Below are positions 51,513-62,304 of a stretch of 64,000 bases of DNA, one piece after another. Under the pieces are notes generated by a model that was not told the DNA's origin, searched no databases, and saw nothing but the letters and a program-made list of their open reading frames with translations. This DNA is from Gonocerus acuteangulatus (lineage: Eukaryota > Arthropoda > Insecta > Hemiptera > Coreidae). Numbering within the stretch: the stretch's first letter is position 1; every line of letters begins with the position of its first letter. Position numbers and translations under genes: made by a program. The DNA lies in assembly GCA_946811695.1 (NCBI GenBank), contig OX328132.1, forward strand, positions 60,790,351 to 60,854,350. The letters are read 5' to 3'.

Positions 51513-51777
51513 TGACAACTGTTCAGAAACTCTTATACAATATACAATAGCAGAATAAGGACAATCATAACCCCAAAACTTACAAGTAATGTAAAATAAA
51601 TAAAACTAAAAACTACAAGAATCTAAATGATAATAAGAAAGCTAAAGAAAACTACAACTTACAAAAAGAAATTATCCCTGATTGCAACAACTAAAAATAA
51701 AAATATAAAAATACGTATATACACAACACAAAAATAATAATCAATACTTGTTGATAGTTTCTGTCACATAATTACAC

Positions 51778-52257
51778 TCACTGTACTGGAATACGAAGTT
51801 GTTCCAGATGAACTGTGCGTTGTCGTGATGGTTGTTCTTGTGACCGGATGGTCACGATGTTGTGTTCTCGCAATGCAATGACTGTATACGGTCCGTCGTA
51901 ACGAATCACCTGTTTGGCTCGGTTCGTTGGAATTTTCCGATAAACGACGTCTCCTATTTTGAGCGGTGTCCTCACTTCCTTCACTTGTAGATTGTGTTTA
52001 CGAACTCGTCGTGCTTTTTCTGTTTGTAACCGGTTCCTGGTTTCCCGGGTTATCCTCCTCTGGTTCTCCCAACGCTGAAGTATCGCTGCCACGACGCCTG
52101 GTTCACCGGATGAATCTTGGACATCCCTTCCCACTCGCAGAGTTCCAAAAAGTACCTCAAACGGTGTGAAACCCGTTACCTTGTGCACTGAGTGATTATA
52201 GGCTGCTACCGCTATTTCCATAGCTTCCTCGCCTGAGATTCCATATTGGAGCTTCAA
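51778..52257 (-). pseudogene. Gypsy integrase C-terminal part
   Basis: This 159-residue frame continues integrase after a frame break near 52250. It holds EAMEIAVAAYNHSVHKVTGF, TPFEVLFGT and, near the end, IRYDGPYTVIAL, the GPY/F module that ends many Gypsy integrases. No chromodomain follows, as expected for insect Gypsy groups. A one-base difference in the ATAATT region around 52255-52262 separates it from the preceding frame. Confidence 0.9.
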
Positions 52258-54148
52258 TTATGCGCAAGTGCTCGCTTAATGTATTGTGCAACCGTTCAAT
52301 GTCACCGTGGCTTTGTGGATGTCCTGGAGTCGTTATATGATGTTTTGTGCCCCACTGTCGTAATAGGCTCTGTAATTCCCCGTTTCGGAACTCCCGGCCG
52401 CCATCTGTCACGAGAAGTTCCGGTGTTCCGTAGACTTGACTCCACCGTCGGAGGGCTCGCACTATTTCTTTTGCCGACTTTGTCTCTATGTGTTGTGCCA
52501 TGGCAACCTTGCTGAATGAATCGACGATGGTGGTCCACAGCATGCCCTTCCACGTAAAAATATCTGCTTGAAGCAATAATAATGGAGTTTCTGCGGTTGG
52601 TGTTTCTTCTTGCTGAGCTTGGATCGGATGTCGTACGTACTTTGTTTGGTTACATATGTTGCAGTGTCCAATTACGTCGCGCACCATTTTCGTCATCCCT
52701 TTCCAGTGATACTTCCGGCGTAAACTCGCCAAGGTTTCCGTAATTCCTCGGTGGTTAGTCTTACCTTGGTGATGAGCGACCACGATATCTCGGTGCGTCT
52801 GGGGATCTTCAACGACCTCTCCTAAGTTTGTGCAACGGACGAACGATCTGTCAGTCCCTATCCGTTCTTGACTCCAGAGGTGCGCTATCTTGGCCCACAC
52901 TGTGGTGTTGCCCACATAAAGATAGGTGGTGGTACCTGGTATCGATGCGTCATTAAGAAACCGACAAAGAGTTTCATCTGTTGCCGTAACTGGTGCTCGC
53001 ACTGTGCATTTGAGGCTGGAACGTGTTTTTCGACCATATGTGATTTGTGGAGATCCTTGTGAGGTTGCTATCCAGATTATGTGTCTCCTTTTAGCGACGA
53101 CGAGGTCGTCGATTTCCGTCATGGTCTCACCTCGTTCATCTGCTGACACGGTGTCTTCGCTGTCACGGCTGACTGTTTGGTCGCCATCAGGATTCCAGTC
53201 CTTGAAAAACTGCCGTAATGACTGTCCGCTTACTTCTCCGTCCTTTGTTGTGACATTGACATGTTGGAGGCGGGACAACCAGTCCGCCACTACGTTGTCT
53301 TTTCCGGGTGTATATCTAACCTCGAAATTGTACTGGTTAAGCAATTCCTTCCATCTGTGCACTCTGGCTGACTTTTCTTTTAGCGTTGAGACCCACTGTA
53401 GCGGCTTGTGATCTGTATGTACTATGAAGTGCCTGCCATATAAATAAGGCCTAAAATGATCCACAGCCCAAACGACTCCCAGAAGTTCTCGTTCCAGAGC
53501 ACTATATCTTTCCTCGGTCTCGGTGAGTCGCCTACTTGCGAATGCGACGGGTCGTTCGCCTTCCGGCCACGCTTGTGCGAGTACTGCTTCTAATGCATAC
53601 TGACTTGCGTCGGTGGTTAAAATGAAGTCTTTTCGAAAATCTGGGAAGACTAATATAGGTTCCTTTTGTAGCAATTCGACACACTCTTCGACGTTTTTCT
53701 TCATTTGTTCGCTCAATTTAACTTTGCGGCCCTTTTTGAGAAGATCGTTAATTCCCGCTAACTTATGGGCCATGCTCGGAACGAATCTTCGATAGTAATT
53801 CAGGGCTCCGAGTACACGTCTGATCCCTTTTATATCTGTGGGTGCTTTCAACTTCGTGAGGGTTTCGACTTTCGCCGGGTCGGGGTGTATTCCCTCTCTT
53901 GAGACGACATGTCCCAGGAAGTGGACTTCTGGCAATCCAATATGAATTTTCTCTCGAGATAGTTTGAGTCCGAATTCCCTGAGCCTCGTGAACAGTTGCC
54001 GCAAATGCTGTTCGTGTTCATGAATTGATTTACTAAAGACCAACACATCGTCCATGTAGCCCTGGCACCAGTTCGGATTTAGTTCGCTCAGCATTTCATC
54101 CATCAGCCGCTGGAATGTGATGGGCGCATTCTTAAGTCCGAAGGGCAT
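52196..54148 (-). pseudogene. Gypsy pol: reverse transcriptase, RNase H, integrase core
   Basis: This 650-residue frame starts at MPFGLKNAPITFQRLMDEML, inside the reverse transcriptase palm. YMDDVLVFS near residue 31 is the catalytic YxDD box. RNase H shows TTDASQYALEAVLAQ (about 178-192) and VHTDHKPLQ (about 244). Integrase follows with the zinc-binding HHQGKTNH...CNICNQ pattern, and the DDE triad in LQADIF, LLVTDGGREF and SHGDIERLH. The frame is lost after HLRIIEAP near the C-terminus. The N-terminal part of reverse transcriptase is in another frame (54103-55044). Confidence 0.95.
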
Positions 54149-55101
54149 CCGAGTAAACTGGAAGTGACCTCTCTCTCAAATGAGAACGCCGTCTTCTCTT
54201 CATCCCTGGGATGCATGCGGATCTGATGGTAGCCGGCTTTCAGATCCAGAGTGCTGAATACCTGTGCTCCACTTAGGCGGTCTAAGATGTCATCTAGACG
54301 TGGCAATGGGTATTTTTCCTCCCGCGTGGCTTCGTTGAGTTTCCGGTAGTCTACTACGACTCGATATTTTCCTTGCGATCCGGCTTTCGGGACTGCCCAT
54401 AGGGGGCTATTAAACGGGGACGCACTGGCTACAATTATTCCCTGCTCCAGCATTCGTTGGATTTCCTCTTCAACAACACCTTTAAGAGCCTGTGGGTACC
54501 TCCTCTCCTTAACATAAATAGCTCGGTCATCTTTGAGGTGAATTTCATGACGGGTTTTGCCCGTTGCGCTGAGAGGTTGATCGTCCTGATGGAAAACATC
54601 GTCGAATTCTGTTAAGACGTGCTGGAATTCACCTCTGTCAATACTTGCGACTCCTATTATCTCGTTTACCTCGCTCTCGTTGTGGAGGCCGGAATATCTT
54701 CTGTTCCCAATTTTCAATTTCCAACTTCCTCTGACCACTTTCAACCGTCCATTCAGGGCTGCCAGGGCATCGCACCCTAAGATGCCTTGATACTCCGGAG
54801 GCATTTCCGGGACTACGTGTGCTGTGACCCTTTTCTTCTGGATCCCCCACATTTCGGCAGGAACTTTTATTTCTCCAAGCACTTCGCATAATCCTTCTAG
54901 AGTCACTAGTTTACATCGGCACTTTTGCATTTCATGTTTCACCCACTTCGGAGATATTTTCGCTAATGTCTCTTTACTCACTAAGGTACACGTGCTCCCC
55001 GTGTCCACGAGCCAGTGTACTCCATCCTCCTCGATGATCGGCAACCCGTATCGCGCAACTCTAACACTTTTCTCTGGGCTGCCGCGCGACGCACACTTTT
55101 C
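54103..55101 (-). pseudogene. Gypsy protease and N-terminal reverse transcriptase
   Basis: The frame is open from just after a TGA at 55102-55104. HWLVDTGSTCTLV contains the aspartic-protease DTG site. Reverse transcriptase fingers follow with VASASPFNSPLWAVPKAGS, YRVVVDYRKLN and FSTLDLKAGYHQI, which holds the first catalytic aspartate. Two extra bases in an AG run near 54171-54177 push it out of frame just before the palm. Because the upstream nucleocapsid frame is the same one, a single stop codon separates the two. Confidence 0.93.
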
Positions 55102-55590
55102 TCAGATATTTTTGCGGCGAATCTGGGCACTTCGCAGAGTCGCCGCGTATGACTTCAGCACTGTAGGTGGATTCTGCTTCCTGTCGACCTCAGAATCACT
55201 ACTATCATCCGAGTCCAGTTGAGATCTCTCGTCCCGGTGGCTTGGGGCTCTGCGACGTACCTCGTGGAAATTCACTTCCATTGGTTCTCCATAATCCTTC
55301 GTCTGCTTACGCATGTAGGGGCAATGTCTTGCTACATGCCCAACGTTGTCGCATTCAAAGCATTTGATTTCTGGACAACGCGCCGCGATATGTCCAGACC
55401 TTCCACACTCATAACACTTCTTTACTTGATCTCTCCTGTCGCCTTCCCGCTTCTTGAATGGTGTGTGTCTGTCCCCGTCTCGTCGTCCTTCATCTCGCGG
55501 GCCTTTCCAACCTTGCCTTCGTCTGTTGGCGTCCGGCTCCATAGACCTGGTGTAATCTCCTCGTCCGCGTCTTACTTTTACTCTGGTCAT
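55102..55590 (-). CDS. Gypsy nucleocapsid region with two CCHC zinc knuckles
   Basis: This 162-residue frame has a basic N-terminal part, then CYECGRSGHIAARC and CFECDNVGHVARHC, two C-x2-C-x4-H-x4-C knuckles that bind the RNA genome, then an acidic Ser/Asp stretch. Its ATG overlaps the stop of the upstream gag frame in an ATGA at 55587-55590. In most relatives the knuckles are the C-terminus of Gag itself, so this split is either a frameshift mutation or an unusual stop-start arrangement. Confidence 0.9.
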   Translation of the reverse strand: MTRVKVRRGRGDYTRSMEPDANRRRQGWKGPRDEGRRDGDRHTPFKKREGDRRDQVKKCYECGRSGHIAARCPEIKCFECDNVGHVARHCPYMRKQTKDYGEPMEVNFHEVRRRAPSHRDERSQLDSDDSSDSEVDRKQNPPTVLKSYAATLRSAQIRRKNI

Positions 55591-56294
55591 GCTTCTTCTT
55601 CACGCCTCGCGGAGTGCATTTCTGCTTCTTTTTCACTTTTGTCTACCATGGCCTGCGCTATCTTCACGAACTCTTGTGTACTGTCTATTACTCGTCCCGT
55701 TTCTTGACTTAATTCCACTTTCAAGATCCTCTCCATGACGATTTGGGTCGCCGCAGCTTCGGGGGTCCCGTGGCTTTCGCTTAGCTTATCTAGGATTTTA
55801 TTTCGCCAGGCTATTAGTGTGGCTGCGAAAGCTCCTGATGATTGGCGTGACCCTTTCGTTTCTCTTAACATTTTTAAGAGATCTTCTTCGGGTGCCCATC
55901 GTCCTCCACCATAGGCTTTCTTCAAACGTGTCTTCATGGTTGCCCAATCTGTGTTTGTATCGCACTGAATTTGGTTCAACACTCGTCTCCTCACTCTGCC
56001 TATGAGCGCTGCTCTCAGGGTCACCACGTCGCTAGGGTCCAACCATCTCGCCGCTACTTTACTATCAATAGTGCTCAAAATCCTATCACCATCCTTAAGG
56101 AAATGTGTCAGTTCTCCTGCGTCGCCCGAGAACACCTCGATTTGGCTTATCGCCGTACGCATGTCTTGAGCAGCCGTGGCTTTAAATTTCAGTGCTTCGA
56201 TAGTTTCTATAACCACAGCTTCTTCCTGTTCATCCGCCATCCTGTTCTGATTTAACCTGTCTTGCACAGTAAGTCTCGCCCGCCTCACCGTCAT
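55587..56294 (-). CDS. Gypsy Gag (matrix/capsid part)
   Basis: This 235-residue frame starts 30 bases inside the primer site. It is helical and charged, with ISQIEVFSGDAGELTHFLKD near residue 48 and ILSTIDSKVA, features of Gypsy-type Gag capsid. It ends HSARREEEA at a TGA overlapping the next ATG. It would form the particle coat in which reverse transcription takes place. Confidence 0.85.
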   Translation of the reverse strand: MTVRRARLTVQDRLNQNRMADEQEEAVVIETIEALKFKATAAQDMRTAISQIEVFSGDAGELTHFLKDGDRILSTIDSKVAARWLDPSDVVTLRAALIGRVRRRVLNQIQCDTNTDWATMKTRLKKAYGGGRWAPEEDLLKMLRETKGSRQSSGAFAATLIAWRNKILDKLSESHGTPEAAATQIVMERILKVELSQETGRVIDSTQEFVKIAQAMVDKSEKEAEMHSARREEEA

Positions 56295-56324
56295 AAACTC
56301 TCGGTACGCTTATCACTACGGCAC

Positions 56325-56342
56325 TCCCGGGTTTCGGCACCA
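56325..56342 (-). other. Primer-binding site complementary to tRNA-Phe 3' end
   Basis: The + strand reads TCCCGGGTTTCGGCACCA, ending exactly where the 5' LTR begins (56343). This equals the 3' end of animal tRNA-Phe(GAA) plus CCA, as I recall that tRNA (acceptor stem beginning GCCGAAA). All 18 bases agree and there is no spacer to the LTR. Confidence 0.85.
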
Positions 56343-56507
56343 CTTATATGTCGTACGAAAGAATAGACGTTTTTAAAAAAGAACTATATCATACACAGGG
56401 AGTATAGACAACACGAGTGCTAGACAAGAACTGATTTATTCATCCTGGCTGGGCTCTATTTATAGGCCCAGCCTGTTTGTTTTCCTTTTACACTTCCTTA
56501 CACCCCT

Positions 56508-56511
<4 letters not shown>
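56343..56511 (-). repeat. 5' LTR of the Gypsy element
   Basis: This is the partner of 51326-51495 with two differences. In element orientation it begins TGTTAGGGG at the TA repeat and ends at the primer site. The phrase gctctatttatagg contains, on the - strand, CCTATAAATAGAGC, a good TATA-type promoter core for the element's own transcription. Confidence 0.95.

Positions 56512-56568
<57 letters not shown>
56511..56568. repeat. (TA)n tract, right target flank
   Basis: A TA run of about 58 bases lies between the LTR and the dispersed repeat that begins tgtctgttcgcagatttccg. The target duplication cannot be read separately because it is part of the TA repeat. Confidence 0.9.
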
Positions 56569-56569
<1 letters not shown>

Positions 56570-56571
<2 letters not shown>

Positions 56572-57690
56572 TGTTCGCAGATTTCCGGCGTCCCTGATGG
56601 TCCGATTTTGATGAAATTTGGTACAAAAATCCGTCGTCCAATTTGAAAGGTCAAGTTCGTTAACCAGCAAAATCCGCCCACTGGAAGATGGCGTTTGGGG
56701 CGAAATTCGCGCAAAAAAAATTGTAACGCTTATGTTTTTGAGTTCATATGCTTGTAAGTACTCGTTTTATAGGCTTCCTGGGCTAGTAAAACGAATGAAA
56801 CCATTTTTAAGGCGATAGCTTTAACCGTTTCTGAGAAAATCGGAAAAAAACTTTGTTAAATCAAGTTTTTGGTTTGGTTACTTAGAATCATGGGATTCAG
56901 TTAAAACATTTTTTGCATGTTTGAATTTCATCAAAACTAACATGTTAAACTTTTGGTTACGTTTGGAGTTAAGGAAGGGTTAGAATAAAATATTTATGAA
57001 CAGACATGAAAAGTTTTGGAAACTTCGTATAATTTCTTTAATATCTCGAACACGGTTGGGAAATCGTGATAAGTGGATAGGAATTATTTGAAAGCTTTAT
57101 AAATTCTCTGCAAAAAAGATTCTGAAACAATTTTTGATTAGGTGATGTCAATCGGAGAAATAAGTGCTTAAACTTTGAAGTAATTGATTTCGTTTATTCG
57201 AACGGTTCTTTTTGTCTGTTTTTATTCCTTGTTATTTTTTAATTGCTTATATTTGGATAATGTATTTGACAATAAAACAGATTAGGTAAAATAAGAAAGA
57301 CAATTCATTGTTAGAAATATAACTTGCCAAGACAAAGAGATTCGATGACGTCTTTTGAATATTTTCATTTTCCTTCATGCTGTTGTTTTTTTTATTTTAT
57401 TTTTTAATTGATTTTATTTGTAGAATTATTACTATAGTAAAAGAACACAGGACTATGTGAAAAATTTTGATATTTTCCAATTCATTGAAACATATGAAAT
57501 GAAGTATCGGTAGAAGAGGATTCTAGGGTCTGGCGGGCCCGACCAGGTAAAGCCATAAAACCCATTGAAGAAATGCCGAAGAAAATATTATCTGTTACTA
57601 TTCTAAGCTTTTCAAATGACAATAGGGATATGAACAGGAACCGCACTAAGATGATGCAGTTCCTGCGAGTCGAACTTTTTTTTATTTACG
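56570..57690 (+). repeat. Dispersed repeat, longest copy in the window
   Basis: It contains attttgatgaaatttggtac, aagaaactttgttaaatcaag-like text, ggagttaaggaagggttaga and ends ctaagatgatgcagttcctg. Copies or fragments occur at 1-660 (direct) and 34500-35425 (inverted). A 66-residue open frame here has no motif. The family type is unknown. Confidence 0.75.
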
Positions 57691-60440
57691 TGTCAACATT
57701 TGTTGGCAATTTTCTTATTTTTCTTCATACTGTTCCTGTTTTTTAGAAGCCAGAAGTGATATTCTACGTTTTCATTTGAGAAGAAATTTCCAAGATAGGA
57801 GTTGTAAAGTACAAAATTTACTTTCATAAAATACTATAATATATATATATATCATGGCGCACATGGGCTAACTTAACTTGGCATTAATATAATATTCAAC
57901 AAGATTGATTGACATGTTTCTTTACAAAGAGATTCACACATAATTCGTGATTTTTGTATGTATGAATTTATGAGTGTATAGTTATAAATGTTAAATGATT
58001 TATTTATCTTTTGAAGAGTATAATCAATGAAATGGCTTCTTTTAATTACAATCAATAAAAAAAGAAACCATCAAAAATCCATACAAAATACAAAACGTCA
58101 ACTATTAATTTGATATTGTTTTGTAGTTAAATAAAAAATAACTCTTAAATTCAATAATTTAAGTATTTATGGAATTATTCAACTGTTAATAAAATAAAAC
58201 TACAAAAAATATAAGAATTATCCACCAAAAAGACAATTACAATAAAAGAGGCAAGTTATTTCCATCACAATTTATGATAAATAGGCTAATAACAAGTACG
58301 CGACAAGTCCTATAAGTAATTGACCACTCAAAATATATTTTGTAATACATAAAGGATTAGAAACAAATCTTATTAGCAGTACAAGTCTTGAAGAGCAATC
58401 TCTAAACAAGGTAATACATAAAGAGTGGGACGCAGAAGGGTGCAAAGTGGGGTACCTGGGATGAACATAGACCCCTCTAGTGGTGACGTTTTCCGTTTCT
58501 CAGTAAAAGAGTAGCTCCAGATTCCCCACTCTATTTTTTACGTCTTCCTGGCATCCAGCGGGGATGTTTAAAACTATTCCAGCGGAGCTGCCGCTAATTT
58601 GAAAATTTCCAGACTAAAAGCTGCTAAATCGATGATTGTTCAATAAAGAATTAAATTGTTAATCAACCCATATTTTGCTATCATTTGTTATTATTAGAGG
58701 ATAAAAGTTGTAGGAAATGCCTGAAATACCTAGATTGTGTACATGGCAGTTTTTATGAACAGGAACCCTAATGAACAGTCCACAGAAATACATGTAGTCC
58801 TATTTTGAAATGAGTAATTTTAGACTTATGGAAATAAATTGAACAAAAAAGTGCAAAGCCTACCCAATAGAGCTAATTACTCAATAGATTTTCAATCTGA
58901 TTAAAGAACAGAGGTTCAGTAAAAAATCAAAAATAACTTACTTGTCTAAAAATATCAATATTTCTATGATTTGTCTCATATCCAGGCTCTAATCTTTGAA
59001 AAACTAGTAATTTAAATACCAATTTTGTGTAGTATTAATATTAACTGTTTGTTACTATTTATTTATTTTTCCCCAAAATGTTAAATTTGATTCAGCATGT
59101 TTTTTATACTTTAAAATTAATTTTAATGTTAAATTTGTTATTAAAATCTTAGATTCTTGTAAACATAGTGATGTATGCCAAACATTTTTCAAAAATTTAT
59201 TTGAAGTAAGCTTCATCTGATAACTTTTTGTTGTTTTCTTTTTATTTTTGATCACTATGTTTTTGTATTGTAACTTTCTCTACTTAATTTCAATTTTAGT
59301 AATATCACACTATATTTAATAAACTATCTTGTAATTACATTGACAATATTTATTGAGAATATTTTTACCTGCTGCATACCGGGGGGGGGGGGGGGTTACT
59401 AAAACATTTTTCAACATATTTTAAATGTGCATACATAAACAAATTAACCCAGTGCTGCTAATTAATGAATAAACTAATAGTTTGTTTTAATTATTAGTTT
59501 CACCTAAATTGTTTGAAATGAAATTTCGCATGTTCTCTTGTGAGCTCATTTATTTTATTCATTACGCAAACGAGATGCTAATGGCCATTGCCACTGATGC
59601 ACCTAAATAAAAAAAAAAAATTAGGACCTAGTTTAAAAACAGTTTTCAGAGTATTTGTGTATGATGAGGTAGCTAAACTTGACTGAGCTTTAATTTTTGA
59701 TATTTAATTTATTTCCACGTTGATTTATAAGCTGTCAAAATAGTGCATGCTTAATAGTGAAATGAATTTATTTATGCATTTCATATATGTGGTATTACCG
59801 ATCATTTCACATTTTGTTTAGTTGTATTTATTTTTTATGCTTTTACTCTTATGCTCCATAACTGGCTATTGGCACCAGTGTCTCTCCTGTTAGCAAGTCC
59901 TAAGATAGGAGTAGGCTGCTTAAAAGGCTTTAAAGTAGACTGTTTTATTGCTCAACATTTTACAGTGCCAGTTTTCAAATATTTTTGGAGGGACTATTTC
60001 TGGCATTTGATTTGAATAGAGAGTCCATGCTTTTTTCTATTTTTTTATAATCACCTTGTCACCGGGATTAAATAAGATGTCTTACGTCGAACAAGAAATT
60101 TGTAACAACAATTAAAATGAGGTTGCTATTATAGTTAGCTGGCCGAAAAATACCTGCTAAAAAGACATAATAAAGTTATCCAAAAATACTTTGGACTTTT
60201 ACATCAGAAAGCGTAAATGGGCTCTTATTTTTATGTTACTCTTATCTATTTATTTCAGTACAAATAGTGGTTGTAAAACAATATTTACTCATTCAAATGG
60301 AGTATAAAGCTTCTTTTTATTAATATTATTATTTTCAAAATGAGAAAGTTAAACTTGAGAGCATTTCTATGATGTATGTGCTGTGGATCACAGATTTGTT
60401 TCAGAGTTACAAAATTAATATTCATAGCACATATTTATTA
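57691..60440. other. AT-rich stretch without recognised genes
   Basis: It includes a G-run at about 59381-59396 and a GC-richer patch near 58425-58570 (gggtgcaaagtggggtacct) that may be the edge of an old repeat. No open frame shows a family signature. If the septin's last exon is in the window it would be here or further right, but I could not identify it. Confidence 0.5.
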
Positions 60441-60442
60441 CC

Positions 60443-61660
60443 AACATTTTGAACTAGGCTTAGGTCATCATTAAGATTCAACATAATTATAAAAAAATCA
60501 GGGGGAGCCGAGTCCGGGCTGTACGGAGGCTTGAGGGACATTGGCACTTTGACTGAGCTTCTTGCTTTGACTGGGTAGTCGGTGAGGATGAAGGCACTGT
60601 GGGCTGGCTCATCATTGTGCTGCAATTTCCAGTTGTCTGCGATTTCTGGCCAAATGTATTGTTCCCTGTGTATTAGTCTTTTGAGGACTTCCGTTTAAAA
60701 TTTGATTTCACAGTGTTTCAAGGTTCTACAATCTTGTTATGAACAAGTCAGTGGAAAGACATGATGAGCATGATCTTCATCTTTGATTTGCTCATCCTGG
60801 TTTTCTTTATGTGAGGGGACGAGGGAAGTTACCATTCAATGATTTTGGTCTCCGGGTCATATTCTGAAACCCAAATCTTGTCACCTTTAATGACATAGTC
60901 AAAAAATGTTCTATCACCTTTCACATGTTGTGATTTTCTTGGCACTTTTCAATGTGCCTGGATTGGTTGTCAGTGAGAACTTTTGGAGCCATTTTTACGA
61001 AAACCTTAAGCATTCAGATATGGTTTGTAACAATTGCATGAGGGGTCTCCCGTGGTCTAGTGGCTAGCGCCTTAGATTCATAAGTGGGAGATGGTGGGTT
61101 CGATCCCCACCAGCGGCAGGAATTTTCTCATTTCAGGGCTCGCTGAGAAAATTCCTGGCTGCACCCTGGATGTCGGCACTAATAGCCCAGATTTGTCGAT
61201 GCGCTGTTAAAAAAAAAAAATCATGAACTTGCATTTTTGGAATGTTTAACATGCTGGCCATTTAACAAACTCAGTCATTGGTCTGAGCTTAGCAGTTCTG
61301 TCATTCGTGTCACATTATCAGCCATGGTGGACATGGATGGTCGTTGAGCACCGTCTAGTCGAGCTCTTCCCGGCCTTTCAAAAAGGCCTTGTACCACCAA
61401 AACACTTGCCAAGGCATGTTCTTTGTAAGCATTCTTGGCCATAGTAACAGTTTCTGTAGCGGTCTTGCCAAGTTCACACTAAACTTGATCACAAATATTT
61501 GTTCTAATGAGCACTGCATTTTCACTTGCACAAGATCAAAGAACAACTCACAGACCAGCCTGTCCTTATTCTCCAGACGTTAGAAGCACACTGAGTGAAG
61601 GCTTCCTGCTTAGCTGTGTTCCCCCACCACCAGGTTCAACCAGTTAGACCACGCTCCTAC
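60443..61660 (-). pseudogene. mariner transposase relic, split by a SINE
   Basis: On the - strand, from right to left, the pieces are EQIFVIKFSVNLARPLQKLL and WWYKAFLKGREELD (the N-terminal helix-turn-helix, about 61355-61546), then the SINE. GDKIWVSEYDPETKIIEW (about 60830-60900) holds the first catalytic aspartate region. QHNDEPAHSAFILTDYPVKA and PPYSPDSAPPDFF (60480-60625) hold the second and third acidic sites. PYSPDSAPPDFF is the mariner D34D hallmark. Several frameshifts and stops make it inactive. Confidence 0.85.
61044..61220 (+). mobile_element. tRNA-derived SINE, second family
   Basis: The head ggtctcccgtggtctagtgg carries an A-box-like TGGTCTAGTGGC, and GGTTCGATCCC (61098-61108) is a canonical B box. 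A ~100-base body and a poly-A tail (61208-61220) follow. It interrupts the mariner relic, so it is the younger insertion. Target duplication is not clear; catga occurs near both sides. Confidence 0.75.
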
Positions 61661-62264
61661 CTACAGTCGCGTCACTATAAATTCATTGACATTTCTTTTA
61701 TTACAGACCCTGTATACATACATATATTTATATATTTCGATTTAAATCTATTTATTGATAATTTATAAAATAACTTTGCTTCACTAAATTATTTGAAGTT
61801 TATATACATAGCCATTTTCAATATGTGTTCTTTTTGAAAAATGATATTTACTGAGCACCGTTAAAATTTATCCTTTTTAAGTTCAAAGATATTCTAGAAA
61901 TGATAACTATGTATTTAAATCTTAACCACACTCCTTACAATGATTCTGTAATATAGTTAATGTTAACTTGATTTCACTTGGTACTTGTTGAGAATGGCTG
62001 AATAATTTACATAAAGGTAATTTTATTAGTAACATAAATGGCAAATGTAGGTATTACTTATTACTTTCAAATCAACTGGAATTATTATTTGGAAGCCATT
62101 ATTATATGCAAATAAGTAATTAACTCATTTGAAACTGTTCATTGATAATTTATATTTGTCATATTCATTTTCATTGAATCTGAATAATCATTATTTGCCT
62201 TATATTATCTCAAAATTACACTGTTATTTAACATGGTCCATTATTGCTTTGTTTTGTTGCATGC

Positions 62265-62304
<40 letters not shown>

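Larger units (their letters stand above)
51326..56511 (-). mobile_element. Ty3/Gypsy LTR retrotransposon, nearly complete
   Basis: The 5.2-kb element on the - strand has two ~170-bp LTRs, a tRNA-type primer site, gag, nucleocapsid, protease, reverse transcriptase, RNase H and integrase in the Gypsy order (integrase last), and a GPY/F-type module at the end. There is no envelope frame. LTRs differ at only two places, so insertion is recent. Coding is broken at four points: the gag/nucleocapsid junction, a stop before protease, a shift in reverse transcriptase and a shift in late integrase. Its G+C content is clearly above that of the surrounding sequence. Confidence 0.97.

Noticed and set aside
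52246..55707. Several + strand open frames of 60-160 residues
   Set aside because: All are antisense shadows of the Gypsy gag-pol frames, which explain the sequence with clear motifs.
57749..57830. Alternative septin terminal exon after tttttag
   Set aside because: Phase-compatible, but it gives a peptide unlike any septin tail, in AT-rich sequence at the end of a dispersed repeat.
61044..61120. Possible functional tRNA gene
   Set aside because: The B box is good but the sequence continues into a SINE body with poly-A and the acceptor stem is not convincing.
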